The position numbers were made by a program, and so were the translations under genes. Shown piece by piece: positions 1-9,089 of a stretch of 64,000 nucleotides of DNA. The stretch is from NCBI GenBank assembly GCA_947480015.1, contig CANKBS010000003.1, positions 164,188-228,187 of the forward strand, given 5' to 3'. Every line of letters starts with the position of its first letter. The first letter of the stretch is position 1. Below the pieces are notes generated by a model, which made no database searches, was not told the DNA's origin, and saw only the letters and a program-made list of their open reading frames with translations. The stretch comes from Sphingobacteriaceae bacterium (GTDB taxonomy: Bacteria; Bacteroidota; Bacteroidia; B-17B0; Aurantibacillaceae).

Positions 1-1
1 T

Positions 2-538
2 GTGTACAGCCTACTTAAAATGATTGCTTATCAAATTGGCAAAGAAGTTTCTTACAACGAATTAGGAACAGCTTTGGGTATCAGTAAAAACACCGTAGAA
101 AAATACCTAAACCTACTTACCAAAGTATTTGTATTGCATAAAGTATCAGCTTACAGCAATAATTTAAGAAAAGAAATTTCTAAAAGTCAGCGCTGGTACT
201 TTATAGATAACGGTATTCGCAACGCCGTTATTGGCGATTTTGAGCCCATGGCCTTAAGACGAGATGACGACAAAGGCATGTTATGGGAAAATTATTTATT
301 TATGGAACGTCTCAAACGGAACAACTACAAAAAACAAACACCCGAGTATTACTTCTGGCGCACCTACGATCAACAAGAAATTGATTTATTGGAACTAAAG
401 TCTAAAAAAATTAAGGCCTTCGAATTTAAACTAAGCTCAAAAAAAACACCGAAGAAACCGATCGCTTTCGCAAAAGCCTATCCGGATGCCAGTTTCGAGG
501 TAATTAATGATAAAACGTATTTGGATTTCATACTTTAA
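2..538 (+). CDS. Partial ATPase, C-terminal DUF4143 region
   Basis: The reading frame is open at the left edge, so the N-terminal AAA (AAA_14) half with its Walker motifs would lie outside the window. The visible 178 residues resemble the DUF4143 region of AAA_14-DUF4143 ATPases: a winged-helix-like segment (YNELGTALGISKNTVEKYL, about residues 19-37) followed by a nuclease-like fold with YYFWRTYDQQEIDLLEL and an FEFKLSSKK strand. The E-x-D and F-x-K spacing recalls PD-(D/E)XK folds, which is known for this family. Function is poorly defined in general; some members are linked to mobile or defence islands, but nothing here supports that. The GTG at position 2 is probably internal. Confidence 0.8.
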   Translation: MYSLLKMIAYQIGKEVSYNELGTALGISKNTVEKYLNLLTKVFVLHKVSAYSNNLRKEISKSQRWYFIDNGIRNAVIGDFEPMALRRDDDKGMLWENYLFMERLKRNNYKKQTPEYYFWRTYDQQEIDLLELKSKKIKAFEFKLSSKKTPKKPIAFAKAYPDASFEVINDKTYLDFIL

Positions 539-586
539 AAAAGCAACAGAGTGCTGACATGTTTTAGATCAGATCGCGGCTCTATT

Positions 587-1576
587 TTACTTTAAATTCT
601 CCCAATACCATTTTACCGATTCTTTCAGGCCTTGTTCAAGTGTATGCGTGGGCGCATAATTCAAAAGACTTTGTGCCTTCTCAATGGAAGCCAATGAATG
701 CGATATATCACCGGTACGTTCAGGTCCGTAGCTAATTTTTACGTTTGAAATTTCGGGATCGAAGTCAGATAAATAACGTTTTAATAAAGAGGTTAATTGG
801 TTTAAATCAGCACGTTCGCCAACGGCCGTATTAAACACCTCACCGATTGCCTTTGTGTTTTCAGTGAGTGCAGCTAAATGATTCATTTGAATCACATTGT
901 CGATGAAAGTAAAATCACGTGAATTTGTTCCGTCACCATTTATAAGTGGTGATTGATGGGCCATGAATAGTTTAGTAAACTTTGGTATGGCTGCGGCATA
1001 AGCCCCATCCGGATCCTGATTTCTACCATATACATTAAAATAACGCAGACCAATTAATTGCATACCATAGTTTAATCCAAACACATGGGCGTACAATTCA
1101 TTGACATATTTAGTGACGGCGTATGGCGACAATGGTTTCCCAATAACATCTTCGGTTTTAGGTAAAACTTTCGAATCGCCGTAAGTACTCGAACTGGCGG
1201 CATACACAAAACGTTTAACATTTGCATCACGAGCTGCCACCAACATGTTTAAAAAACCGCCAATGTTCACTTCATTGGTGGTTATTGGATCATTTAATGA
1301 CCTAGGCACCGAACCCAATGCCGCCTGCTGCAAAACAATATCCGCATTTTCAACAGCTAAACGGCAATCGCTTAAATTTCTGATATCACCTTGTATCAAT
1401 TTAAAATTCTGAACTTCAAGAAAAGCCTCAATGTTTTCGTGTTTTCCGGTTGAAAAATTATCAAGACAAATTACGTGGTTGTGATGTTTTAATAAATCGG
1501 CACATAAGTTAGAACCGATAAAACCGGCACCTCCTGTAACGACTACTTTCAAATGACTGATGCGTTTGTATGACAT
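587..1576 (-). CDS. NAD-dependent epimerase, UDP-GlcNAc 4-epimerase type (WbpP/TviC-like)
   Basis: Extended short-chain dehydrogenase of 329 residues, normal length for the family. The Rossmann motif GGAGFIGSN is at about residues 15-23, and the catalytic YxxxK is in SPYAVTKYVNELYAH (about 150-164), preceded by the conserved AASSSTYGD Ser/Thr strand. LRYFNVYGRNQDPDGAYAAA is typical of the WbpP/TviC group, which interconverts UDP-GlcNAc/GalNAc or their uronic acids for surface polysaccharides. It acts in the cytoplasm. It is transcribed alone, divergent from the phosphatase gene at 1721. Exact sugar specificity cannot be read from sequence; UDP-glucose 4-epimerase or a uronate epimerase are alternatives. 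Confidence 0.85.
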   Translation of the reverse strand: MSYKRISHLKVVVTGGAGFIGSNLCADLLKHHNHVICLDNFSTGKHENIEAFLEVQNFKLIQGDIRNLSDCRLAVENADIVLQQAALGSVPRSLNDPITTNEVNIGGFLNMLVAARDANVKRFVYAASSSTYGDSKVLPKTEDVIGKPLSPYAVTKYVNELYAHVFGLNYGMQLIGLRYFNVYGRNQDPDGAYAAAIPKFTKLFMAHQSPLINGDGTNSRDFTFIDNVIQMNHLAALTENTKAIGEVFNTAVGERADLNQLTSLLKRYLSDFDPEISNVKISYGPERTGDISHSLASIEKAQSLLNYAPTHTLEQGLKESVKWYWENLK

Positions 1577-1720
1577 AAAGGTGGCCTTTGTAGCTAAAAA
1601 AGTTGGACCCTATTCGGATCAAGTAAACAAAATTAGGCTTTTTTGTTGAAATCCGGAGCCTCAAAAAGTTTACAAGGACAACTATTTTATCTACCTTGTT
1701 ACTTCTTAATACTTCCTGCC

Positions 1721-3784
1721 ATGAAGTCTATTTTGGTCAGTTTAATTATACTAGTCTGTTTTGTTGCGATTGCCCAAAACAATAAACGCGATATTGATTC
1801 GATTGAAAACCGAATTAAAATGCTAAGCGACAAGAACGAAATTCTGATTGATAAAGCCGGGCTTGTGATGAACTACTTTAGTTCGGGTGATCAGAAGAAG
1901 GCAAATCAACTATACCAACAGACATTAAATGAAGCATTAACGCAGGGCTCCGACCTCGGCCTTGGTGCTTTATATCACTGCAAAGGCAATTTATTTTATT
2001 ATGAATCACAATTCGATTCAGCCCTTTATTATTTCGAAAAAGCGCTGGTGTACAGAAAAAAATCTGGCGACAATGTGGGCATCTTGAAAACAACCGGAAA
2101 TATTGGTTCCATATATTTTATGATGACCAATTATAAACAAGCGCTCATTTACTATGAGGCCACTCAAAAAAAAGAAGCCGAACTCAAGTATGAAGAAGGA
2201 AAATATTTCTCAATTAATAACCTGGGTTATATTTATGCACGACTTCGGATGTATACTAAAGCCCTTCACTATTTTAAAAAAGCTGAAGGTGTTTATTTAA
2301 AGAACAGTAAAAACGATCAATTAATTTTCACCTACGATGGCCTTTCGACTGTTTATAAGGAGTTAGATAAGCCAGACTCGGCGCTTTATTTTGAATTTAA
2401 ATCAAAAGATTTATCCGAAATAACCAACGATCAAACCTCATTAAATTATGCCCTTACGAGTATTGGCATTTTATATCAACGAAAAAGAGACTTCATAAAA
2501 GCAAAAGCGTATTTTAATCAGGCCTTAGCTCTCGCTCGCAAATTCAACGATCAACGCTTGCAACTCTCCATCTATGGAAACTTTGCCGCCATAGCACTCG
2601 AACAAAATCTGCCCGACTCGGCCATGCAATATGTGGCGTTAATTATCCCCTTGCAAAGGGCACTAAAGGACAACTCAAGTCAGGAAGATCTTGCCAAATT
2701 ATTTGCAGAATATTACCACAAAAAAAAGGATTTTGAAAAGGCCTATGATTACATACAAATTTACGACCATTATAAGGACAGCTTGTATAACCTCGAAACC
2801 ACCAGGCAAATAACTGAAATCCAAGAAAAATACGAAACCGATAAAAAAGAAAAAGAAAACCAGTTACTGCAAGCCGACAATACCATGTACCGATCGACCC
2901 GTAATTATTTGCTGGTCATTTTAGGCATTGCCCTGCTTGGTATTATTGGTGCTTATGTAGCTTATAAAAAAATAAAAAGTGCCAAACATCTTTTGGAAGA
3001 ACAAAAAGAATTGATAGAAGAAAAACAAAAAGAAATTCTCGACAGCATTCATTATGCTAAACGGATTCAATTTGCTTTATTAGCCAGCGATACCCTGCTT
3101 ACAAACTATTTACCTGAACACTTTGTGTTATTTAAACCCAAAGATGTGGTAAGTGGTGATTTTTACTGGGCCTGTCCAAGCCCGGAAGGATTTATCTACA
3201 TTACCGCCGATTGCACCGGACATGGGGTTCCTGGAGCTTTTATGAGCTTACTTAACATTAGCAAATTAAGTCAAACCATTAATGAAAGTAAAATTTACCG
3301 CTGTGATCATATTTTAAATGCCATCCGAAGCGAAATTATTAAAGTTCTTAATCCACATGGTAGCAGCGAAGAAAGTAAAGATGGCATGGATGCAGTGGTG
3401 TGTAAACTGGACCTTAAAAACATGAAACTGGAATATGCCGCCGCCAATAATTCATTTTATATTATTCGCGATAACAACCTACTTGTTTGCAAAGCCGACA
3501 AAATGTCGGTTGGTAAAGGTTTCAACGACAGTCTGCCGTTTTCATACAATGAGATTGCACTTCTTAAAGGTGACATCATTTATACGTTTACAGATGGATT
3601 TGCCGATCAGTTTGGCGGTCCACTCGGAAAAAAATACAAGTACAAGGCATTCGAAGAATTTCTGCTTTCCATCCATCAGAAAAACTTAACCACACAAAAG
3701 GAATTACTCTTACAAAGTTTTAATACTTGGAAAGGCGATCTGGAACAGGTTGATGATGTATGTGTTTTGGCAGTTAAAGTCTGA
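1721..3784 (+). CDS. TPR-containing membrane SpoIIE-type PP2C phosphatase
   Basis: Predicted Ser/Thr phosphatase of the SpoIIE/RsbU type with a periplasmic sensor. I start it at ATG 1721, because that gives a signal-like N-terminus (MKSILVSLIILVCFVAIAQ); a TTG further upstream would add 26 residues that look non-coding. About residues 50-350 hold tetratricopeptide-like repeats, followed by a charged coiled coil, one transmembrane helix (about 394-416) and a second coiled coil. The phosphatase domain runs from about 467 to the end, with metal-site motifs DVVSGDFYW, ADCTGHGVPGAFMS and a late FTDGFADQ. This architecture is common in Bacteroidota, where substrates are usually anti-anti-sigma proteins or unknown; none is encoded nearby. 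Confidence 0.9.
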   Translation: MKSILVSLIILVCFVAIAQNNKRDIDSIENRIKMLSDKNEILIDKAGLVMNYFSSGDQKKANQLYQQTLNEALTQGSDLGLGALYHCKGNLFYYESQFDSALYYFEKALVYRKKSGDNVGILKTTGNIGSIYFMMTNYKQALIYYEATQKKEAELKYEEGKYFSINNLGYIYARLRMYTKALHYFKKAEGVYLKNSKNDQLIFTYDGLSTVYKELDKPDSALYFEFKSKDLSEITNDQTSLNYALTSIGILYQRKRDFIKAKAYFNQALALARKFNDQRLQLSIYGNFAAIALEQNLPDSAMQYVALIIPLQRALKDNSSQEDLAKLFAEYYHKKKDFEKAYDYIQIYDHYKDSLYNLETTRQITEIQEKYETDKKEKENQLLQADNTMYRSTRNYLLVILGIALLGIIGAYVAYKKIKSAKHLLEEQKELIEEKQKEILDSIHYAKRIQFALLASDTLLTNYLPEHFVLFKPKDVVSGDFYWACPSPEGFIYITADCTGHGVPGAFMSLLNISKLSQTINESKIYRCDHILNAIRSEIIKVLNPHGSSEESKDGMDAVVCKLDLKNMKLEYAAANNSFYIIRDNNLLVCKADKMSVGKGFNDSLPFSYNEIALLKGDIIYTFTDGFADQFGGPLGKKYKYKAFEEFLLSIHQKNLTTQKELLLQSFNTWKGDLEQVDDVCVLAVKV

Positions 3785-3856
3785 ATTAACTTATTATAAC
3801 GAAAATTGGTTGTGCTCTGGCACCTTATTTGGTACCTTCAATCTAAATTTCTTCTT

Positions 3857-4933
3857 ATGAAAACCAATCTTAAAATCACCGCTTTTTCAGCTGCAATTTT
3901 TTTGAGTTTTTCAACGAGGGCTCAGAGTGATTCACTCGGATTAGCCGGAGACAATCTTGATTTAAATGCCGTATTGAGCATTTTCAAACAATCTTCCACT
4001 GTTGAAGATTTTGAAAAACGATTAAACGCTGCCGATTCTAAAGTAAATAATCTCGACCTCAACAACGATCAGAAAGTAGATTACTTAAGGGTTGTTGATT
4101 CAGGAAAAGATGATTTTCACTCCATCATTATTCAAGATCCGGTAAGTAAAACGGAATCACAGGATGTGGCCGTCATTGAAATTCAAAAAAAAGATAATCA
4201 AACGGCACACATTCAAATTGTGGGTGATGAAACACTCTATGGTAAAAATTATATTATTGAACCCCATGATCAGGCACAATCTGTCACCGACAAAAATGCC
4301 AATGTAGATGATGTTTACGCCTCACCGGGCAGTGGTACCGGAAATGTGATGATAAACGTTTGGGCCTGGCCCAGTGTAGGCTATATTTATAGTCCGGGTT
4401 ATAATTACTGGGTGTCGCCCTGGTACTGGGGTTATTATCCGGGTTGGTATACACCTTGGAATCCTTATGGTTATTACTTTTACCGCAGAAATTTTATCAA
4501 CTATAATTATGGCTTTTACGGCTGGCATTGTCACCATTATGCTTTTCAATCGGGACATAATTATTATTACGGTTACAGAACAACTTCAGGTTATGTTCAA
4601 AAAACGGCTCCCCGCTCTGGCGGCAACGATGGAAACATGCGCAATGGAAGAATGAATGGGAATCAGCAACGTGGAGGCACTAACCGAAATGGTACAGATC
4701 AACCCAGAAACCGCATAGAAAATAACCAAGGTCAAAACCGCGGTAATTCGGGTTCACCTAACAGAATAGAAAGGGGTCAACCTCAAAACAATCCCAATCA
4801 AGGTCGTAATCAATCGCAGCGTATGGATAATTCACCTCGCATTAATCCCAGTGGTGGCATGCGAAACGGCGGTGGCGGCAGTATACGTGGTGGCGGCGGC
4901 GGAAATGTTGGCGGTGGTGGCCGAAGAAGATAG
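3857..4933 (+). CDS. Secreted Gly/Asn/Arg-rich protein with EF-hand-like loop
   Basis: Product of 358 residues with a signal peptide (MKTNLKITAFSAAIFLSFSTRAQS). ATG 3857 is preferred because the upstream extension is not signal-like. After the signal comes a folded segment with a calcium-loop-like stretch, DLNNDQKVDYLRVVD (about residue 65 onward, Asp/Asn at alternating positions). Next is a very Trp/Tyr/Gly-rich region (about 165-235), then about 110 residues of low-complexity Gly, Asn, Arg and Gln ending GGGGRRR. I do not recognise a family. The tail looks disordered and strongly basic, which could suit binding to nucleic acid or acidic polysaccharide outside the cell; that is inference. 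Confidence 0.75.
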   Translation: MKTNLKITAFSAAIFLSFSTRAQSDSLGLAGDNLDLNAVLSIFKQSSTVEDFEKRLNAADSKVNNLDLNNDQKVDYLRVVDSGKDDFHSIIIQDPVSKTESQDVAVIEIQKKDNQTAHIQIVGDETLYGKNYIIEPHDQAQSVTDKNANVDDVYASPGSGTGNVMINVWAWPSVGYIYSPGYNYWVSPWYWGYYPGWYTPWNPYGYYFYRRNFINYNYGFYGWHCHHYAFQSGHNYYYGYRTTSGYVQKTAPRSGGNDGNMRNGRMNGNQQRGGTNRNGTDQPRNRIENNQGQNRGNSGSPNRIERGQPQNNPNQGRNQSQRMDNSPRINPSGGMRNGGGGSIRGGGGGNVGGGGRRR

Positions 4934-4949
4934 ATCGTATGTAAGATAA

Positions 4950-4978
4950 AAGCCATATTTTTGAAATATGGCTTTTTT
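4950..4978 (+). terminator. Rho-independent terminator overlapping the next start codon
   Basis: The stem AAGCCATATTT/AAATATGGCTT has a 3-base TTG loop and is followed by a T-tract, a typical terminator 17 bases after the stop of the Gly-rich protein gene. The ATG of the following kinase gene (4968) is inside the 3' arm, so the T-tract also encodes its first codons. The same stretch contains TATTTTTG (4956-4963), which fits the Bacteroidota -7 box TAnnTTTG. Confidence 0.75.
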
Positions 4979-5372
4979 AATTTTAGTACGCGGATTACCC
5001 GGTAGCGGTAAAACGAGTCTGGCAAAGGTATTAAGTGAAGACGGAAAATATCCTGTTTTTTCGGTAGATGAGTATTTCACCAATCCTGATAACGGCAGCT
5101 ATACCTTTGTTTACAGCGAAAATCATAAGGCTTACAAACACTGTGAAACCAATTGTCGTGAACAAATGGCAGAAGGCACTGAAAAAATTTTTATTGATAA
5201 CACCTTTACGCTGGAATGGGAAATGGAACCTTATTTCAAAATGGCGGCTGAATTTAATTACCGTGTTTTTGTGATTACGGTTGAACATCGGCATGAAGGC
5301 AAAAACTGTCATCAGATTAGCGATGAGCAACTTAAAAAGATGGCCGAAAAATACAAGGTGGTGCTTTTGTAA
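4968..5372 (+). CDS. P-loop kinase/ATPase, NEDD4-binding-protein-2-like family
   Basis: Small AAA_33-type P-loop protein of 134 residues. The Walker A motif GLPGSGKT is at residues 9-16. The Asp/Glu-containing strand FSVDEYF (about 31-37) and IDNTF (about 75-79) match the N4BP2-like group of predicted polynucleotide or nucleotide kinases. The start is fixed by the sequence: an in-frame TGA lies two codons upstream and no other ATG precedes the P-loop, so translation must begin at 4968, inside the terminator hairpin of the preceding gene. Cytoplasmic; the substrate is unknown. Confidence 0.8.
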   Translation: MAFLILVRGLPGSGKTSLAKVLSEDGKYPVFSVDEYFTNPDNGSYTFVYSENHKAYKHCETNCREQMAEGTEKIFIDNTFTLEWEMEPYFKMAAEFNYRVFVITVEHRHEGKNCHQISDEQLKKMAEKYKVVLL

Positions 5373-5494
5373 AAATTCCTTGTTAGTTGGGCGAAAACAG
5401 CATATGAGTGTTAATTCAACCTAAATCCTTCTGAGCAAGACCCAAAAAGCATTTTTTCCTGTATCTTTATAGGCTTAAAACACTTATCCTCTTT

Positions 5495-6247
5495 ATGAGA
5501 AAATTTGCGCTAATTTGTTTAGTTATTCAGTCTGTATTGCTTTTTGGTCAAACCCTCGATTCAAAGGGTCAAAAACAAGGTTACTGGAAAAAGAAAGATG
5601 AAAAGACCAATAAATTAATTTATGAAGGTGAGTTTAAAGACAACAAGCCGATAGGTAAGTTTAAATACTATCATCCCAACGATAGCATTAGTGTGCTAAT
5701 GATTTTTAAGGATGGCAGCAAAATAGCTTATGCTAAAATGTTTCATTTAAATGGCAAACGCAAAGCTGAAGGAAAATATGTGGGTAAGGAAATAAAGGAT
5801 TCGGTATGGAACTATTATGACGAATTGGGTGTATTAATCGCGAAAGAAAAATATAAAGAAGGAAAAAAACACGGCGCTTCATTCGTTTACATTCCTGATG
5901 GTAGTGTTTCGGAAGAAAAATACTTTAAAGACGATGTCATGGATGGTCCGTATAAAGAGTATTTCACCGCTAATGTGCTGCGATCACAAGCCACATACAG
6001 TAAAGGACTCATAGAGGGAAGAACCGTGTATTATTATCCTAATGGGGTTGAAGTTGCTGTCGGATTTTACAAAAACGGGAACAAAGTTGGTCCATGGATT
6101 TACAAAACAGAAAGTGGTAAAATAAGAGAAAAAGAATTGTATAAGAACGGCAAACTTGTCTCTACAAAAGAGACTGACGAGTTTTTTGCAAAAAACAAAC
6201 CCGAGAGTATTAAACTGGAACCAAAAAAGACAGGAAGCAAAAAATGA
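5495..6247 (+). CDS. Secreted MORN/YwqK-like repeat protein
   Basis: Product of 250 residues with a signal peptide (MRKFALICLVIQSVLLFGQ) and a series of MORN-like repeats of about 23 residues of the form GxxxYYxxNGxxxxxGxY. Examples are KQGYWKKKDEKTNKLIYEGEF, AEGKYVGKEIKDSVWNYYDE and YYYPNGVEVAVGFYKNGNKV. The family is often labelled YwqK antitoxin-like, but in Bacteroidota these are usually exported proteins of unknown role, and no toxin partner is visible. Its stop overlaps the mnmA start by 4 bases (ATGA), suggesting translational coupling. Confidence 0.8.
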   Translation: MRKFALICLVIQSVLLFGQTLDSKGQKQGYWKKKDEKTNKLIYEGEFKDNKPIGKFKYYHPNDSISVLMIFKDGSKIAYAKMFHLNGKRKAEGKYVGKEIKDSVWNYYDELGVLIAKEKYKEGKKHGASFVYIPDGSVSEEKYFKDDVMDGPYKEYFTANVLRSQATYSKGLIEGRTVYYYPNGVEVAVGFYKNGNKVGPWIYKTESGKIREKELYKNGKLVSTKETDEFFAKNKPESIKLEPKKTGSKK

Positions 6248-7344
6248 GCAGAAAGGGTAAAGTATTAGTAGCCATGAGTGGTGGTATTGATAGCAGTGTG
6301 ACTGCTATGATGCTGCACGAACAGGGTTATGAGGTGATTGGTATTACCATGAAAACCTGGGACTATGAAAGTTCGGGATCGAGCAGCCGTGAAACCGGTT
6401 GTTGCAGTTTAGACAGTATTAACGATGCGCGTAGTATGGCGGTATCCTTTGGATTTCCACATTATATTCTCGATATCCGTGGTGAGTTTGGTGAGTTTAT
6501 CATTAATAATTTTGTGGAAGAGTACCTGGCAGGCAGAACACCGAATCCATGCGTGTTATGTAACACCCACATTAAATGGGATGCTCTTCTTAAAAGGGCA
6601 GATATGCTCGACTGTGAGTTTATTGCAACCGGTCATTATGCCCAAGTGCGCGAAGAAAATAATCGCCGAGTTATTTTTAAGGGCTTAGATCAAACCAAAG
6701 ATCAAACTTATGTGTTATGGGGCCTGGGACAAGAGAGTTTAAAACGCACCATGTTTCCTTTGGGAAATTTTAAAAAAACCGAAATAAAACAAATGGCCAA
6801 AGATGCCGGATTTTTTGATCTGGCCAACAAAAGTGAGAGCTACGACATTTGTTTTGTACCCGACAACGATTACCGTGAATTTTTAAAACACCGATTGCCT
6901 GATTTGGAGAAGAAAGTAGATGGTGGTGATTTTATTTTTAAAGGAAAAAAAGTTGGTCAACACCGCGGTTACCCCTTCTATACGGTAGGCCAGCGTAAAG
7001 GCCTCGAAATTGCCTTGGGCGCTCCGGTGTTTGTAAAAGAAATTATTCCCGAAAGCAACACCATCATATTAGGCGATAAGGAAGATTTGGAAGAAAATCA
7101 TTTAACCGTGCGCGACTTTAATCTGATCAAATACGAAAGTCTGCCCGAAGATTTTGTTGGCTTAACAAAAATCCGCTACAAAGATCCCGGAACCCTGGCT
7201 ACCATTAATACCATCGATAACAAACTCGATGTTATTTTTCATGCGAGTGTGAATGGTGTTGCTCCCGGACAAAGTGCTGTGATTTACGAAGGCAACGATT
7301 TGATTGGTGGCGGCTTTATTGATCGCAAAAAACTGATCTTCTAG
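6244..7344 (+). CDS. mnmA: tRNA-specific 2-thiouridylase MnmA
   Basis: Catalyses 2-thiolation of wobble uridine 34 in tRNAs for Lys, Glu and Gln, using ATP and a persulfide relay. At 366 residues it has the usual length. The ATP-pyrophosphatase motif SGGIDSS is at 12-18. The two catalytic cysteines align with C106 (in NPCVLCNTHIKWD) and C203 (in SYDICFVPDND). GHYAQV (130-135) and GQHRGYPFYTVGQRKGL are family signatures, followed by the C-terminal beta-barrel domain. The extra Cys pair in ETGCCSLDS (about 50-58) is a variant insertion of unknown meaning. Translation is coupled to the MORN gene. A terminator follows. Confidence 0.97.
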   Translation: MSRKGKVLVAMSGGIDSSVTAMMLHEQGYEVIGITMKTWDYESSGSSSRETGCCSLDSINDARSMAVSFGFPHYILDIRGEFGEFIINNFVEEYLAGRTPNPCVLCNTHIKWDALLKRADMLDCEFIATGHYAQVREENNRRVIFKGLDQTKDQTYVLWGLGQESLKRTMFPLGNFKKTEIKQMAKDAGFFDLANKSESYDICFVPDNDYREFLKHRLPDLEKKVDGGDFIFKGKKVGQHRGYPFYTVGQRKGLEIALGAPVFVKEIIPESNTIILGDKEDLEENHLTVRDFNLIKYESLPEDFVGLTKIRYKDPGTLATINTIDNKLDVIFHASVNGVAPGQSAVIYEGNDLIGGGFIDRKKLIF

Positions 7345-7371
7345 GCCATTTTCCAACAGGCAAAGTTGAAT

Positions 7372-7397
7372 AACCAATCATGCTTTTGGTTTTTTTA
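7372..7397 (+). terminator. Terminator after mnmA
   Basis: Short stem AACCAA (7372-7377) with TTGGTT (7386-7391) followed by a run of T. It lies 27 bases after the mnmA stop. The stem is weak. Confidence 0.5.
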
Positions 7398-7445
7398 TTT
7401 GCTTTATTCTACTAAATTTACCATTCTAACAACAGTATTAAAAGT

Positions 7446-8333
7446 ATGAAAAAAGCCTATGTGTTTCCCGGTCAGGGCTCACAATTTCCCGGTATGGGAA
7501 AAGACCTTTATGAAAATAATAGTTTAGCAAAACAACTTTTTGAACAAGCTAACGAAATATTGGGATTCAGAATTTCCGATACCCTATTCGCCGGCACCGA
7601 CGAAGAACTCAAACAAACCAAAATAACGCAACCTGCTGTGTTTTTACACTCGGTCATATTAGCGGCCACCATTGGTGATAGCTTTCAACCCAATATGGTT
7701 GCCGGTCACTCACTGGGCGAATTTTCAGCCTTAGTGGCCAATAAAACCTTAAGTTTTGAAGATGGGCTTAAACTGGTCTACAATAGAGCTTTAGCCATGC
7801 AAAAAGCCTGTGAAATCAATCCAAGCACCATGGCTGCCATCTTAAATCTGGATGATAAAATAGTAGAAGACATTTGTGCCGAAATTAGCCATGCCGGTAA
7901 CATTGTGGTTGCGGCCAATTATAATTGTCCGGGTCAATTAGTGATTTCAGGAAGCATGGAAGGCATTAGCATTGCCTGTGAAAAATTAAAAGCAGCCGGT
8001 GCTAAACGTGCCTTGGTATTGCCTGTTGGCGGTGCCTTTCACTCGCCTTTAATGGAACCTGCCCGCATTGAACTGGAAGCAGCCATTAACAGCACTCACT
8101 TCAGCTCTCCCATTTGTCCGGTTTATCAGAACGTAACAGCCAATGCCGTTTCGGCACCCGAACAAATAAAATTAAACCTCATTGCACAATTAACGGCCCC
8201 GGTAAGATGGACACAAAGTGTGCAACAAATGTTAGCCGATGGCGCTACGCAATTTATTGAGGTTGGTCCTGGTAAAGTATTACAAGGTTTAGTAAAAAAA
8301 ATAAATGCTTCGGCCGAGGCCATGAGCGCTTAA
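7446..8333 (+). CDS. fabD: Malonyl-CoA:ACP transacylase FabD
   Basis: Loads malonyl groups from CoA onto acyl-carrier protein for type II fatty-acid synthesis in the cytoplasm. At 295 residues it has the usual length. The N-terminal FPGQGSQFPGMG loop is at 7-18. The nucleophile elbow GHSLGEFSA is at 87-95 with Ser89, the carboxylate-binding Arg is R114 in YNRALAMQ, and the catalytic His is H199 in GGAFHSPLM. QFIEVGPGKVLQGL lies near the C-terminus. It is 6 bases upstream of the barrel-like protein gene and probably co-transcribed with it. No other fab genes are near. Confidence 0.97.
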   Translation: MKKAYVFPGQGSQFPGMGKDLYENNSLAKQLFEQANEILGFRISDTLFAGTDEELKQTKITQPAVFLHSVILAATIGDSFQPNMVAGHSLGEFSALVANKTLSFEDGLKLVYNRALAMQKACEINPSTMAAILNLDDKIVEDICAEISHAGNIVVAANYNCPGQLVISGSMEGISIACEKLKAAGAKRALVLPVGGAFHSPLMEPARIELEAAINSTHFSSPICPVYQNVTANAVSAPEQIKLNLIAQLTAPVRWTQSVQQMLADGATQFIEVGPGKVLQGLVKKINASAEAMSA

Positions 8334-8339
8334 TCACTT

Positions 8340-9068
8340 ATGAGAAAAACAATCCTCCTATTTTTTATCTGCCTTTCATTTTTAATGAATGCGCAAAAAC
8401 TATTTAAAGGTGTTGGTGTATTTGGCGCCTTAACAGTTTCCAAGCACGAATACAATAATTTAGATACCGATAAAAAACCGGGCAACGACAGTATTCTAAA
8501 ATACTTTAATCCCGAGTCGCATTTGTCGAAAGAATTTTTAAATTGGGGTGCCGGGGTTTTTCTCGAACTCTCCCGCCGGGATGATATTCGCTGGTTAACC
8601 GAATTGGAATATGCCAACAAAGGTGCTCAGGAAATGGCTTTGGTGAATCCAATCTCCGGCGAACGCAGTGGTTCTTATTCAGCCAACAAGCTCACGTACA
8701 TTCAATGGAATAATTATGTGAAATTTTACAATCCCATTTTTTATGATAAACACTGGTATTTTATGGCCGGCGTGCGTCTTGAATATTTATTTAAAAAATC
8801 AGCAAGCGTTTATCCAGAAGTGATTAATGCCTTTCCGAAATTTTGGTTTAGTGGTGATGTAGCCCTTGGTTATGAATTTCCCATCGCCAAAAAAATCTCT
8901 GCTTTTGTTGAAACGCATTGGAATCCGGATATTCTCACACACAAATACAATGGCAATACCAATGTAAGAGCCCGAACTTTTGAAGCCAGAGTTGGTTTAG
9001 TAATGCGACCAAGAAAAAAACGTATTGATGATTGTAATGCTCCGGTATATCGGGGACCAGCCTACTAA
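8340..9068 (+). CDS. Exported beta-barrel-like protein of unknown function
   Basis: Product of 242 residues with a signal peptide (MRKTILLFFICLSFLMNAQ). The rest alternates hydrophobic and polar residues with many aromatics, for example YIQWNNYVKFYNPIF and WYFMAGVRLEYLF, which suggests an eight- to ten-strand outer-membrane barrel of the Bacteroidota PorT/OmpW-like type. The last strand (TFEARVGLVMRPRKK) is followed by a soluble tail rather than ending in a terminal aromatic residue. It lies between fabD and the alanine dehydrogenase-family gene. No specific family recognised. Confidence 0.65.
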   Translation: MRKTILLFFICLSFLMNAQKLFKGVGVFGALTVSKHEYNNLDTDKKPGNDSILKYFNPESHLSKEFLNWGAGVFLELSRRDDIRWLTELEYANKGAQEMALVNPISGERSGSYSANKLTYIQWNNYVKFYNPIFYDKHWYFMAGVRLEYLFKKSASVYPEVINAFPKFWFSGDVALGYEFPIAKKISAFVETHWNPDILTHKYNGNTNVRARTFEARVGLVMRPRKKRIDDCNAPVYRGPAY

Positions 9069-9089
9069 AATGATAAAAAATTGAAACAC

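Noticed and set aside
5495..6247. YwqK antitoxin of a toxin-antitoxin pair
   Set aside because: It has a signal peptide and is coupled to mnmA; no toxin gene is adjacent. The name reflects repeat similarity only.
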